From NCBI GenBank assembly GCA_016785225.1, contig JAFBJZ010000771.1, positions 2,490,501 through 2,554,500 on the forward strand: 64,000 nucleotides of DNA, read 5' to 3'. The notes beneath the pieces were generated by a model. It was not told the origin of the DNA. It saw only the letters and a list, made by a program, of their open reading frames with translations, and did not search any database. Made by a program: the position numbers and the translations under genes. Positions 24,001 to 36,900 of this stretch are shown here, piece after piece. The stretch's first letter is position 1. The number at the start of each line of letters is the position of its first letter. This stretch comes from Psettodes erumei (lineage: Eukaryota > Chordata > Actinopteri > Pleuronectiformes > Psettodidae).

Positions 24001-27000
24001 AAAAGTACACACACTTGGGCACACACGCACAACATGCGCTGGTACAGAGAAGGTGAGGAAGGTACATCGTGTATCCTTTGTACGTGATTAGATATGTCTG
24101 GTTTTTGTTCATTCAGCAGTAGTTTTACCAGTAAGTGTAGGGTGGGGCAAAGCAATCAATATCTCCAATAACTGTAAGAATACTTTCTTTGTATTGAAAG
24201 TGGTTGAGAGTGGCTGTCAGTTACAACCATCTGTCAGATACAACTGTATGCAAAGTAATCAAATAATGTACAATACAATAAACAGTCTTCCATCTAATCA
24301 AATTATTGTAAAATAATTACACATATCTTAAGTTGTTTTTTTTACTTATAATTTGCTTGGAATCACTAAATTGAACCTTAATTCATTGGATTATTGAATC
24401 AAATTATGACCAGTCCAGTTCCTCTCAGCTACTTTATTCATCAGATTTTCAGCACAGAAATGCTATTATTCTGCATGTATTTAAAATTCATATTGAAACA
24501 TCGAACTAGCTGCTGATAATGAATGTGTACATATATGTTGGTACATCTGTGCATGGGTATGAATTTGTGTGTTGGGGAGTGGGGGTGGGGGTGCGTTGTT
24601 CCTACCATTGCAGTGCTCAATATGACGCAAACCCTGACGAGGTTGCTCCTGAATCGTGTCGTCTCGCTGGGCCCCAGCTGCAGAAGACGCACGTAAAGTT
24701 TTGTCTTAATTAGAGATAACAAGGATGGATCGCAGGAAATGAAGCTCAGATGGAAAGTGGGAGGATCAATACTTAAGAGGAGGCAGATGAAGAGAATTGG
24801 GCAAACAAAGAAAGCCAAATTACTTCTCTCTACTTTGTTTTATTTTATGTTGAATTTGAGTTTGCGCTAAGTTCAGCCGCATTTTGCAATAATTGTTTAC
24901 ATCTTCATTTTTACTGCACCAAGTAACTGCCATAATAAATGTGCCTGCTTTCTCGGTGCCACTGGTTGCGTGTAGAGGGTTCTCAAAAACTAAGTTATGT
25001 AAAATATGAATGGGGCTTTTTACTTCTGCAACCCTAGACATCCAAAATTTAGCAATCTCTGATTTGCAGGAGAACTAAGTGGATCACAATCCCATTCAGC
25101 TGATGTCACGCTCGTCTTGACTTTGTGATGTTTGCAGCGTGATCACTAAGATGTGTAAGGTGTATGGCTGCGTGAAATTTGGTGATGCTGTGCTGCATGT
25201 GAATGTGTGTGCACCTGTATTTCACGCGTGTGATGCTTGTATGTACATGTGCGTGTTGCCTTTACATGTCCACATGCATATGATTTAGCTCTCTCTCAAG
25301 TCCCATTCCAAGACAATTAATCATCCACCCGTGTCTCGCTCCCTGCATCCCGACACTGCAACAACCCAACTCCACGCTTCTGCCTCCTTTTCCACCTCAA
25401 TCCCCAATCTCCCCTTCTCTGTTCCCAGGTCTGTGATTTATTGAAGAGTGCCGTGATCTGATTTACTGTGGACTTAATGAGAAAAACACAGAGCGTGTGT
25501 GTGTGTGTGAGAGAGAATGAAAGAAAGAGGGAGGAAAAAAAGAAAGAGAGAAAGAAATGGTTAAGGATGAAGAGGACAGAGGGAGAGCTGTGGATGTCCT
25601 TCATGCACCCTTGATTCTTGCTGGGTTGAGTAACAGATACGAAGAGATATAGTGGAGTGTGTGTGCTACTGTGTGTGCTACTGTGTGTGCGTGCGTATGT
25701 GCTCAACAGAGGTATGTGTTTTAAAGGGGTAAAGAAAAAAGAAAGTAAAACTCCTCTCCTCTCCTCTTTTTCTTTCTCTCTTGTCTCAGGCAGGGTTTCT
25801 CTCTCTCTGATCCGTGTGTTGTCTGATCATACACACACTTAAGATGATAGCTTGGTGTGTGTGTGTCAGGGAGGTGGATACAGATTATTTTTTTTGTGGA
25901 GGTGAGCTGGGTTAATTTCAAAGAACAAATTGCCCACAAACATGCACACACACACACACGCACACAGATCCTGCACAGCTTCTATGAGCATTTTTGTGAA
26001 CATACAACAGTGTTAGGTTAGGATTAAAATGAAGGTTCACATTTTTCCAAGTCTGGGTTACAACACTCACACCAATTTATACTAAATAAAGTTTGGTTGA
26101 TCTAATAATCCCTCCTGTCCATATTGGCTGTTAAAAGATCCCCTCCTTGTCTGCTCTGTCATTCATTATTTTCCTGCTCATCTCCTTGTGTTCCTTTATT
26201 TTTACCCCCCCTCTATTCACCCTCTCCTCCGCTGAGCTGTCTCAGTGTGGAGGATTAGAGGAGACAAAGGGAGATCCAGGAGCCAGTTCTTGCTGAGGAC
26301 AAGGATAGGAAGGAGGCTGTTGTTCTCTCAGCAGGAAATGATGCCTCTGTGAAGACTATTGTCTCATAGATTACTCCCTTTCCTCCATCATGCTGAGTAA
26401 AAGTCAGTTAAAAACCATTCAGCAAAATTTTACATTGCACAAACTCCGATGGTGTCTGTGGATAGGTGGAGAACAAACACGCGTGCGTGTAAGGAAGAAA
26501 GGCAAAAGGCATGAGGATAGAACCAAGAAAAGGAAACAAGGCAACACTGCTTGGTCCAAGATGTACCTTGCTTTGAAAGTTTGTCCTTCTATTAACCTTG
26601 TTTACACTGTGTGGAGTTCATTAACAATCTACATGTTGTCACAGATACAGATCTTCATGTTCTCCTTAGTTCCCACAACATCCCCATCCACTGCATAATT
26701 CAGGAGTCAACTCTGTTTGGCCTGTACGCTATGTTCTATACACCTAACTGCATACTGGACCCACGTTCTGCAGCTTTCTGTTTGATTTTTTTTTTTCCTT
26801 ATTTCTGCCGTTAGCACCAGTATTTCTTGTTTGTGAGCATCAGTATTCCCTGTGCAATGAAAGCAGGGGACCCAGTGAATGTGCTGGTGGAATTGCATGT
26901 CTGATAACTGATTGGAGAGTGAATGAATTATAGCCTGGAGACCTTTTAATGAGGCCTCTGTGGGAGGAAGGGTGAGGCTAAAGAAGGGGGCGGTGGGGCA

Positions 27001-30000
27001 GGTGAGAGCAGCTGCAGCTTTTCCCAAAGAGAAACCTCCTCCCCCTTCCTCTCTTTTCTCTCTGCTCTCCTTCAGTCCTTTTTTTTTTTTTTTTTACATC
27101 TTTATTTGTCTTATCCACCTGTCCATCCTGCCGCGTCCCCCTCATGGTTTCTCCGCTGCCACCTATCCTCTCTCCTCTCTTTGGCTCTGCTCTTCCCTCA
27201 GCACTCTCCCCATCCTCATTACGGACGCCTGACACAGCACATGTTCGGTCCTTTGTGTGGCAGTGCCCTTTTATTACCAGGTTAAATGGCAAATCCATAT
27301 ATGGAGCAGAAGTCCGTTTGATGACTGCAGTGCCTGCGCACAGATTTGTATGAATGTATGGATGCATCTGACGTGGCTTCATTTTCTGTGAGCTTGTGCT
27401 TATGTTTGTCTGTTTCCAGGACGTTGAGTGTATTAAGAAGAGTCTATGGACTGTGTGAAAGCATTGAAAAGCCTTCTATTCCAACACTTGTGCCAGTTCA
27501 CTCAAACGCACACACAAACATTAGTCCTGCCAATCTCTTCTCCGCTCTTTTTCATCCCAGTGCCATGGCATCGCTTGGCGACACAGATCGTGAGAGGAAT
27601 CTTAGACCACACAGAAATGTGTCTAAGTGCGTGCACGATTCACCTCAGGAAGTCGAACTGGGTTGCCACAGCTGATTTCTTTGCCCAGAGCAACTCACAA
27701 CAAAATGCTTGAAAGAAAGGATGAAGTTTGATGTGAGTGACAGCCAGACGGACTCAGTGCACTCACTGGCTCTCAGTGTTTCAGTCAGTTTTTGCCTCCT
27801 GAAGAACCACTTAATAAAGTTGAAAAAGGCTTTTCAATCCAACATTTTTGCAGCTTAAGCAGCATTAGTGCTCTTGGGCTTCCTTTTTGTGTGTGTGTGT
27901 GTGGGGGGGGGTTGCTGGCTGAGGGATGCAAGTGCTATGTGAATGGCTTTTCTAGGTCTGTATATGAGATGCTGGTGAGCTGAAAGTGGAGCGTCTGTGG
28001 ATCCAACTTCCAGAATCTCCTCCAGGGCTGATTGACAGCTGGACGCGAGCTCTCAAACAGATGTTGCCACAGTGACGGGGGGCCTACAAAACTCCAGCAC
28101 AGTGTAGGATAAGCAGGGCATTTAAAAACGCAATGAACTGTGAGAAAGAGAGACAGACACTGAATGAGACAGAAAATTGCCCCGGTCTCTGTTTCAGACA
28201 CATCTGGTCTGCACAGAGGTGCCAGATGCCACAGAAATATGTCTGACATGTAATAGATGTAAATGTAATAGACCACTTGTGCTGCCACAAATCTGTCATG
28301 TGTGTTGTAATAATGTTGCAATTTATTAAATTTATTCTGCCTGTGTTACATATAGTTTTAGCATATATTCCTTCTACGTCTGCTTTCACTCATCTTTGTT
28401 TTTTCTGTATTTGCTGTTTAATGAGCTCGATGTTACATGCCGCCTTCCTCTGATCATCATTCATGCCGTAAGTTTTGGAGCGTTCATGTCCACAGGGAGA
28501 AAAAAAAAATCAAAGGCAAACAGCCAATGATTATGTCTGCATGTTTATTTCCATTATATGTTTTGGTCTGCATAAGCAGAGTGAATCTCAGTTGCTCACA
28601 CAATGCATTTTTACACGTGTACACATCTTTATAGGAAGAGAGGTTGCACAATATGCATCAGTGGGGGAGTGTGTGTGTCAGAGTGGGGGTTGGGGGTCAT
28701 GGCTGAGTTTGCGTCTTTGTCTGTCAAATAAATTATTTAAATCCCATAACAATTAACGCTGAAATCTGTTATCAGCGCCCTCCATTAGAAGCCTCCTTGT
28801 CTGCCATGCTGCCTTAGTATGCTCTTCGCTCGCTCCCCCGTCTGGGCTCAGCGAGGGGGCCAGATAAAGATCACAAGCTCTGAATCTTAAACACACATCC
28901 CAGCAGAACAAAGGATTACAGTGCAAGCCTGTGACCCTGGGACACGTGCACGCACTGAATGTCTTCATCGCAGGAGAGCACGAATATTTCTGATGGTGGT
29001 TCTTTTTGATTAAACAAAAGATGTCGATAAAATGTTGTCTGCGTCTCGAGAAGCATGGAGTGTTTAATTTGCACAATGATGTTTTAAGTCTGAGGTGATT
29101 TGTGATCTGAGGTTACGGGGCGTGAATTGCGTCAAAATGGGGGCTTTCCTTTGTCGGCATTGAGGGGTGGGGGTGGGGGGTTCAGGAGAAAGGTTCACTG
29201 AATTGCATGTTGTGATATCGGACGGGAGCGGTGCATTCACACCTTGTTCCTCCTTCTTTTTAACTTTCACTGCCTCTCTCCCTTCTTCTGTCTCTTTATT
29301 CCCCTCTTGACAGCCATTCTCTCCCTGTTTCCATTTTAGCTCTCTCCACTTCGCTTGCATGTTTTTTATTGCCTTAAGAAACTGCCCATTAGTCATCTTA
29401 AAAGCAGCCTGTCTCCCCCCCGCGTGTGTGCACGCGGCTATCAGGGGTTTCACTATATATATACCCTACTGTTTTACTTCTGCTGATCTCTTCCAGCACA
29501 AATTTGCCTTAATTTGTTCTTCGCGTCTATTTCTTGTGTGTTTGTCTATGTTTAGAAAACATTACAACTGCATTATATTTGGAAATAGGATGAAGAAGGA
29601 ACAAAATCACAGTATATGTACAGTATTTCTCTGGGTGTGTGCGTGTGTGTGAGAGAGAAGTGTGGTGTGGTGGTGTGGCTGCGTGCACTACAGCTCGTAC
29701 ATCTCTCTCAGCTTGGGCCTGCAGTGTGTATCTCCACTGGGATTCTTGGGTCCAGCTCTGCTGAGAAAGCACACACGGACTGATTTCCTCTTATTTATGC
29801 CACTCTTTCTCTTCCCCTCTCTCTCTCTCTCCGTTTATTTCCTCCCTCCTTCCTATTCTGCCTGTGTTGCTTCTTTCACTCTTTACTCACCTTCACTTGT
29901 CCTTCATTGAGACGCACACACAACATTTGCCAGAAGGCTGGATTTGTATAATTGTGTTTGTGTGAGTTTTTGTGCAGGAAATAGCCTTGTCCCTGTACGC

Positions 30001-33000
30001 TGGTCATAATTAGCGGGACTGATGCTCTGAAGCCCTTAGTGCTGCCAAGACGGAATACAATTATCCTATAAAATACAAGCATACTCCAATAACTGAGTGA
30101 CACTTGAAAGAAATTCACAATTTTTTCTAACTTTAATTCTCTTTTCTTCTTTCCTCTCTTTTCCCAGCGATCTGCTGTCTTCGGGGTACGTGGAGAGGCA
30201 TTTGTCAGAAAAAGGCAAGGCTGTCGTCACCAGTGTAAGTTTCTGCAAGTCATCTCTCCTTATGCTCACTCACACTTTATCAGTTAGTTTAATTGCAATT
30301 CAAATGCAAGGTACAGTGTTATATTGCACACAGAGCCCATGTCATTCAACTGCTTGGAAATAGTCGAGTTTGAATTGTGAAACCAAAGACCGGGCTACAG
30401 GATTGTGATTATTAGACTAGCATTCATCAGGTGGAGAGAAACCCCAAAGGAATGTTAATGTTGCTCTGTCCCTGCTGAAGATACAGTGTTGATAGACACC
30501 TGTTTGCTAACAAATTTGGCAACAAAAACTTTATATGGAGATAGGCCAGTGTTGTTTTTATTGCTCGATGCTTGTCGTGCTGTCTCTATGCGTGACCCCT
30601 GTATATTCTTGGAAAAGGGAAATTTGTAGCCGCAATGTTGACGCACCATGTTCGCTCACGAGCCCGCTAGCTGGGCCTGCCCTAAGTGACGGAGTGAGAT
30701 TCAATCACAATGCTTGCTGGCTTGCACACGTAGAAAAATAGCCCATCCAGGCCCCGAGCCTTCATTCCTCTTATATTTCAGTGGAAGTGTAACTGTAATT
30801 GAGGGCTAAACCTTTATCTCACGTGAGAAGAAGATTGCTATGATAATCCTCCAAAATGTGGACTTCAGTTACAGGACACCCACAGAGGCACTGTGTTACA
30901 TCACATTAGTGGGGGGATTATAATAGTCGGGATTTACTCAGCTAAGCAGAAGATTAGCTAGATATGAGATACCTTACAGAGAATGATCCGAATTATTACA
31001 CCAGATGTAGTATGACATGGTCACCCGTGTATCTTAATACAAAACATTCTTTCTGTGAATTCATTCACTTTTTGGATGAATATCCCAAATGCAGCTACTT
31101 GAGCTACTTTGCCTCTTTTTATTAATGGCTGCTGTTCAGAAAGCCAAGCCCTTGTTTGTTACTGTGCTCACTGCAGAGGTCAAAATGTCAGCCATTGCAA
31201 CACAGCCACTGCCCCGATAGGTCTACTGCAGACTTCTCACTGCTCATGTATTACATAGGGTAGCATTTCTCGCGTTTGTTCCACAGGTCCGATTTTTTGC
31301 ATAGCATGCAGGACATATTCCAGATTCTCGGCAAACGCACTGCACCGTTCAGCTACAGCTGCCTACAATGGAGAATTTGAGTAAAAATAATCATTTGTTT
31401 TTATTGCTATGATAACCCAGAATATACAAATGGGAAACTTTAGGTATAAGCAGCATCCTGTTGACTTTGCTGTTTTCCTTTTTTTTTTTTTTGCCCAACA
31501 TAGATTTTGGAAACATTCCTCCATCAATAAATTGATTTTTCTTTGAAAAGTTTAAGCTCTGCGTCCAGTATAAAAAGATCGCACTGGTGTGTTGGTGTCT
31601 CTGAATTATATGACAGTCATGATAATAATTAGCTTTGTCAAAGAGTACTTGTGTTTGTTTATAGAGTGAACCTCTAAATGGAAACTTCCATCTTATAAAA
31701 GTGCAGTGGTGTCATAAACAGTCCTGCTTGTGCTGCACCATTGCCCACAATGACCTGATGCAGGGATGTTTAAAAGGATAGGCGCAGTACCTCAGTACAA
31801 AAGAAAAGAAAATCACTACTGGTTGACTAATTTATCCCATATTGTACAGTAACGGTCTATATGTCCTTGTGTTGCATCAAGCATGGCGTAAAGATGTTAC
31901 ATAAATGAACACCTCATACTTTTTTGTCTCATGAATAGTGAAGTGTTTATGCGATTTCCCTAGTTCCTCTTCATCATCCAATCGCAGTGCTGAAACTTTT
32001 ATAGACATTCAGAGGGCAGCGTGTCCTACTCGTTTACCAAGTGTCTGACCTCAGCCTTTTTTTATTGTGCATTATTTTGTCCAGATTAGATGATTAATTA
32101 CACTTCTATGGGTCTAAGGAGTTCATGGATCAGACCAAATTAGCAACCAAACACACACATATACGCATACACGCACACAGTTTGGGTGCTTTCTGGCTTT
32201 GATGAGAAGTGGAGCAGAAGGTTCAGGGCGACAGGAAGAGGAGAGATGCTGAGATAGTAGAGCACAGCACATCTTATAAATAGCTTCTCTTTCTCCCTCA
32301 ACCTTTGTGTGTCTTCATTCCATATACTCTCCCTCTCTTTACCCACCTCTCTCTCTCTCTCTCCCTTCACCTGTAGCTCCATTTAGGTCTACTTAAAATT
32401 TACAACTTCTTCTTCTTGCATTGCAATGAAATGTTTATGTCTCTGTAAATTCTGGGATGTGATATGGTGGAAACAGAAATGGAGAGAGGGGGAATTAGTA
32501 TGTCAAGCTTCTATCTTTTAATTTTTTGTGTCCTATGAGAATCGCATTCAGAAATGATTACGAGAGTGGCATAATTGGGACTGAGAGGGAGTGAGGAACC
32601 TTAGAACCGTAACAAACCAACAAAGCAATTTCAGCGTGCCTGATGTAATTTTACCACCATAATTCAATGATAGCAATTTATGCAGATGAGTTTTTCCACA
32701 CACACAGATGCAGAGGAATGCAGCAGGGATATGACCCTTCTTCAGCCTATTTCATATAATACAGCAACACAGCAGCACAAGTTTAGCCTCTTATCATACA
32801 AATAGAGCATTTGTACTGTAGTGCTATACACTTGTGAGGCCCCAGTCTGACTTTTGATTGCATTAGTTCTTTAAACCTGTAAACTACATGTACTGTATCT
32901 GTAACTGCAATTCATGCAAAGCTATAGCTCCAGCTAACTCCTGTTGCAGGTAAGGGAAATCTTAAGCAGCATAAAGGCTCGAAACCATATAGCCCTGTTC

Positions 33001-33858
33001 TGTCCAAAAGTAACAAAATCCAACTACCAGCACCTGTAAAGCTAACAAACACAGATTAGCAGTCTGTTTCCAGTATTTATGCTAAGTGAAGATAAATATT
33101 TAGGAAAAGCCCATTACTGTTTCAGCATGAAATATGTACAAAACTGAGGCCTTATCACCCAACATCAGCACTCAGCCTCACTAATATTGACTAAATGGGA
33201 TATAATTCCTGCAGCCAGGTTCCAAAATGTTGTGGGAATCCTTTCCAGTGTGATGGCTGTTAAAGCAGCCAAATAAAATAAAAAAAGATAAATCAGGTTT
33301 CCACATACTTTTACTTTTTCCATTTCGTTTAATAACAACAAACACAAACGTAGCCTCACACAAACCAATAAGACAGGCATGGAAGTCCACAGAGAGACGT
33401 GGAGATAGAAGTGGATGTAGCAGCATTGCTGTGCACAGCATCAGACTGTAGAGCAGAAATTGATCCTCCGATAAAAGCTGTGTTTCCTCAGGGAGACCAG
33501 CTTCCTGCCTAATGGCTGTTAGGCAGCAAGAAATGGACCAGGAAGAAAAGATGGCCTGCAGAGCACTTAGACACTTAGACATCATACACATCTATAGAAA
33601 GTAAATGTGTGCTTATGCTTGCAAGGAGAGAAAGAGACAAAACACTGCATGCATACATAGGTGGAGACAGAGAGTGAAAACACAAAGAATGAGCGGTTTA
33701 CCACCGGTGGTAAAAGAGATGGGGAAAAAAAGTGCATGTGGCTGATGCGGTGGCTTTCTATTGTGGAGAAGTTGGGAATAGAAAAGAGAAATCGCGGAGC
33801 AGTTAACACAGATGGCAGGTTGTGGATGGGTTAACCTCAACGCACAAAGTACCACCCG

Positions 33859-33903
<45 letters not shown>

Positions 33904-36900
33904 ATACACACAAACACACACAGACATAAATTACATGCACATATCTACACCAGATCTGCTTTCACTTACGCATTTTAGCAAATGAATTCTGCATGATTGA
34001 TCACTCTGGACTCATTTCCTGATGGAATATGGAAATGATTACAGCAAGTGGAATATTTTGCTCTGCATTTGATTGTATGAGACACTTGAGGAGGCAACCA
34101 TGTACAGCAAATGATCCTAATCTGTTTGTGTGTTTGTGTTTTGCTCACAGGGAGGTGAGCACTGCTACTACCAGGGGAAGGTCAGAGACATTCCTCACTC
34201 CTTTGTGGCTCTTTCAACTTGTCATGGATTGCAGTAAGTACAAATATTCAGTGTTTTTGACTTACATGTGAGTGTTTCTAAGTCAACATTCACGTCCACC
34301 TGGGCCTTGCTCCCATTTATCCATTAGGCCGATATAATTAGTTTTAGCAAGCTCTTCTCTGTCTGCCTGCATCTTTCAATACACAGATTATCATTCACAC
34401 AGACAGGAGCTGCTCAGAAATCTTCTCTTCTTTCTTCTCCTCTCTTAGCATTGTTATTTTTAGCTTCTGTTCTCTAAAACAGCACTCATCCAATCAGAGA
34501 CACGGGTCAGAAACAAGGTCTGCTGGGAGGACAGCATGTACACATGTTATGAGTTAGCATGTGTGCAATGGCGTGTATACAGTATGTATGGAAAAAAGTA
34601 GGAGTGGTCACCATGCAGGGAAAAAAAGTATTACGTTGCAGTGAATGTTTTTTTGGGTGGACAATGTCCCGCTTGGATAAAAACGGCACCTATGAATAAT
34701 TATCTATGACACATGTGCATGTAAAAGAGTTTTACACAAGAAAGAAAAAGAAAAAAGAAAGTGAACATAAGACAAACAAACAAAAAAACACTTTGCTGTT
34801 AAAACCTTGGACCTGTAACATTATATAGATCTATTGCCCTTGCTGTTTTTTTACATGAATTATTTAGGTGTCTTAAAAAGTAATTGCAAAAAGCAAAGAG
34901 AGCAGAATTTTTGCACTATATCAGCAGATAAGTAATGAAAGGAGCCCACTGCTGACTGGTTTAATTCTTGTATTAATTTGTGAGTCATTATGCTTGTTAG
35001 TGTTTGGACCTGGAAGACTGTGTGTTAATTCAAGCTTAGTTGTGATGACCTCGACATAAGAATGATTTCTGTATGAAAACAGGGAGGTGGGTGTGTGGTA
35101 GATTTTTCAATAAAACGTGAAACAGATGAGGCAGTTGAATGCAGGTGAATAGCTTTATTAGGTTGAGGTTTGAGGGGTGACGACGGAGAGATCTAAGCTT
35201 TAACGAAGTCTTTTGCTGTAACAGTAGAGCCATACTGTTAACATCTGCACAATGTTGACAGTATACGCCATTTAATGTAATCATCCCTTTGAGTTGCTTC
35301 CGAAAAAATCTTTTAATCGCTGTGCCAACTCAAAATATCTCACTTCAACTTAATGTCTGGCTAAACAAACCAAATAATCAGATGTAAATTGAGATAATTA
35401 TGGCAAGTGGGAGGCTTCTAATACTCACTGAGAGAAATGATATAAGATCAGATTTTTATTAATGTTTGCATATTTCATGTGAGTGTTCATGCAAATTATG
35501 TAACCACTTCCAACAAAATGATGAAACATAGGTCATAAAACAGGACAAATGTGTTGCCCATTATGATTTCTATTTCTAGTTTAGCATAAGTTTAACACAT
35601 TATTACTAATTAGTCCAAATAGTAGTGTGACATGTTATGAAGCTGCTTATTTTTTTTTTTTCAATTATTTGTGAGAATATTATATTAGTATTTCTTTGAA
35701 TGAAATTTTATTCGCATCTCAGGTTTTGGGGATTTGCATACATTTTTTTCTTTTTAATGTGGAAAGAAATATACACCATTACACCATAAAGAAGGCAGAG
35801 ACACACCTAATATGCCCTGTTCGTGTGTGTGTGTCTGTGAGTGAGAGAGAGAGAGAGAGAGAGAGCGGCGCAAGGGAGGGAGTTAAGGGAGTGCACAATG
35901 GTGTTCGGGGGTTAGACAATAAGGAGAGACTATTTCCCTCATGCTGAGTCAGGCATTTACCATAATATACATTCTGTTCGCTCTTCTCTGTCTCTCTCTC
36001 TCTCTCTTTATTTTCCCCCTCTCTCTCTTTTAAACACACACACACACAAACGTTACGCTGCAATGCAATACTGCCTGTATCGAGGGAAAGAGCTCTCCGC
36101 TACATCCATCAAATGAGACGTAGACAGCTCACTATTGACTCGGGTTCCTGTTTCAAGTTTCAATAAAGTTTTTTGTCTGAGTTGAAAATGACTTACACTG
36201 GTTAAGAAATGATAAAAAAAAATGACTGAACAATTTGACTTACTGTTTCCCAGAAACACATACATTTAAATACAGGTGTAAAAATTAGACCCCAGTTCAA
36301 ATTTACTATTAATTCAGTGGGCTGCTGCCATTAGTTCAATGTTGGAGTGTGTGGTGAAGGTGAATTTTTTTGCGTTAAAGCCCAGAGAGAGGCAGGAAAA
36401 AAGCTCAGAGAGTTGGAAAAGACATATTGTGAGTACGTGCAGTATTCACCCTCCCGACCTCACACTTTGACCAAACCAATCGCCTAAAAGCTTCAGATAA
36501 AGTTAATTAACGGACGACATCCGCTCATGTGCACAAGCGCAGGGCAGCGGGAGGGAGACGAGGAGACCTTCAAACAGCTGCTAAATGAGAAATTAATGTC
36601 TGACTTTGTTAAGATTGCTTGTTCAAATGATATGTGTGCATGTCTCATGGTTTCTTTCTGTCACATTTTATGTTGTTAATGTATTTCAAATATTTAAGCG
36701 CAAAGGAGTGGATGTTCATTGAAATCATCATGGTTTTCAGTAAATGGCTTTCACTGATTTTCTGCAAAGTGCCACCCTGTCAAAGACCTCTGAGTCATCA
36801 AAGTGGACTGGCTGACTATGAGCTTGTGGTCAGCCAGTCCAAACTATTGTTCCAGAGATAAAATCCTTAGGCGACCTTTAAGTTAGGTCATGTGGGGGAG

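Larger units (their letters stand above)
20474..30167 (+). other. adam22 intron 3
   Basis: A 9.7-kb intron with a TG microsatellite, three degraded interspersed repeats (listed separately) and many CT- or TG-rich patches. No exon, RNA gene or open reading frame with recognisable homology. Confidence 0.7.
30235..34150 (+). other. adam22 intron 4
   Basis: Holds a Tc1-like remnant (33150-33316), a perfect 18-bp palindrome (33697-33714) and a CA microsatellite. Otherwise AT-rich with nothing recognisable. Confidence 0.7.

Noticed and set aside
33181..33591. 136-residue minus-strand open frame in adam22 intron 4
   Set aside because: Partly the reverse of a Tc1-like remnant; no domain and no splice context.
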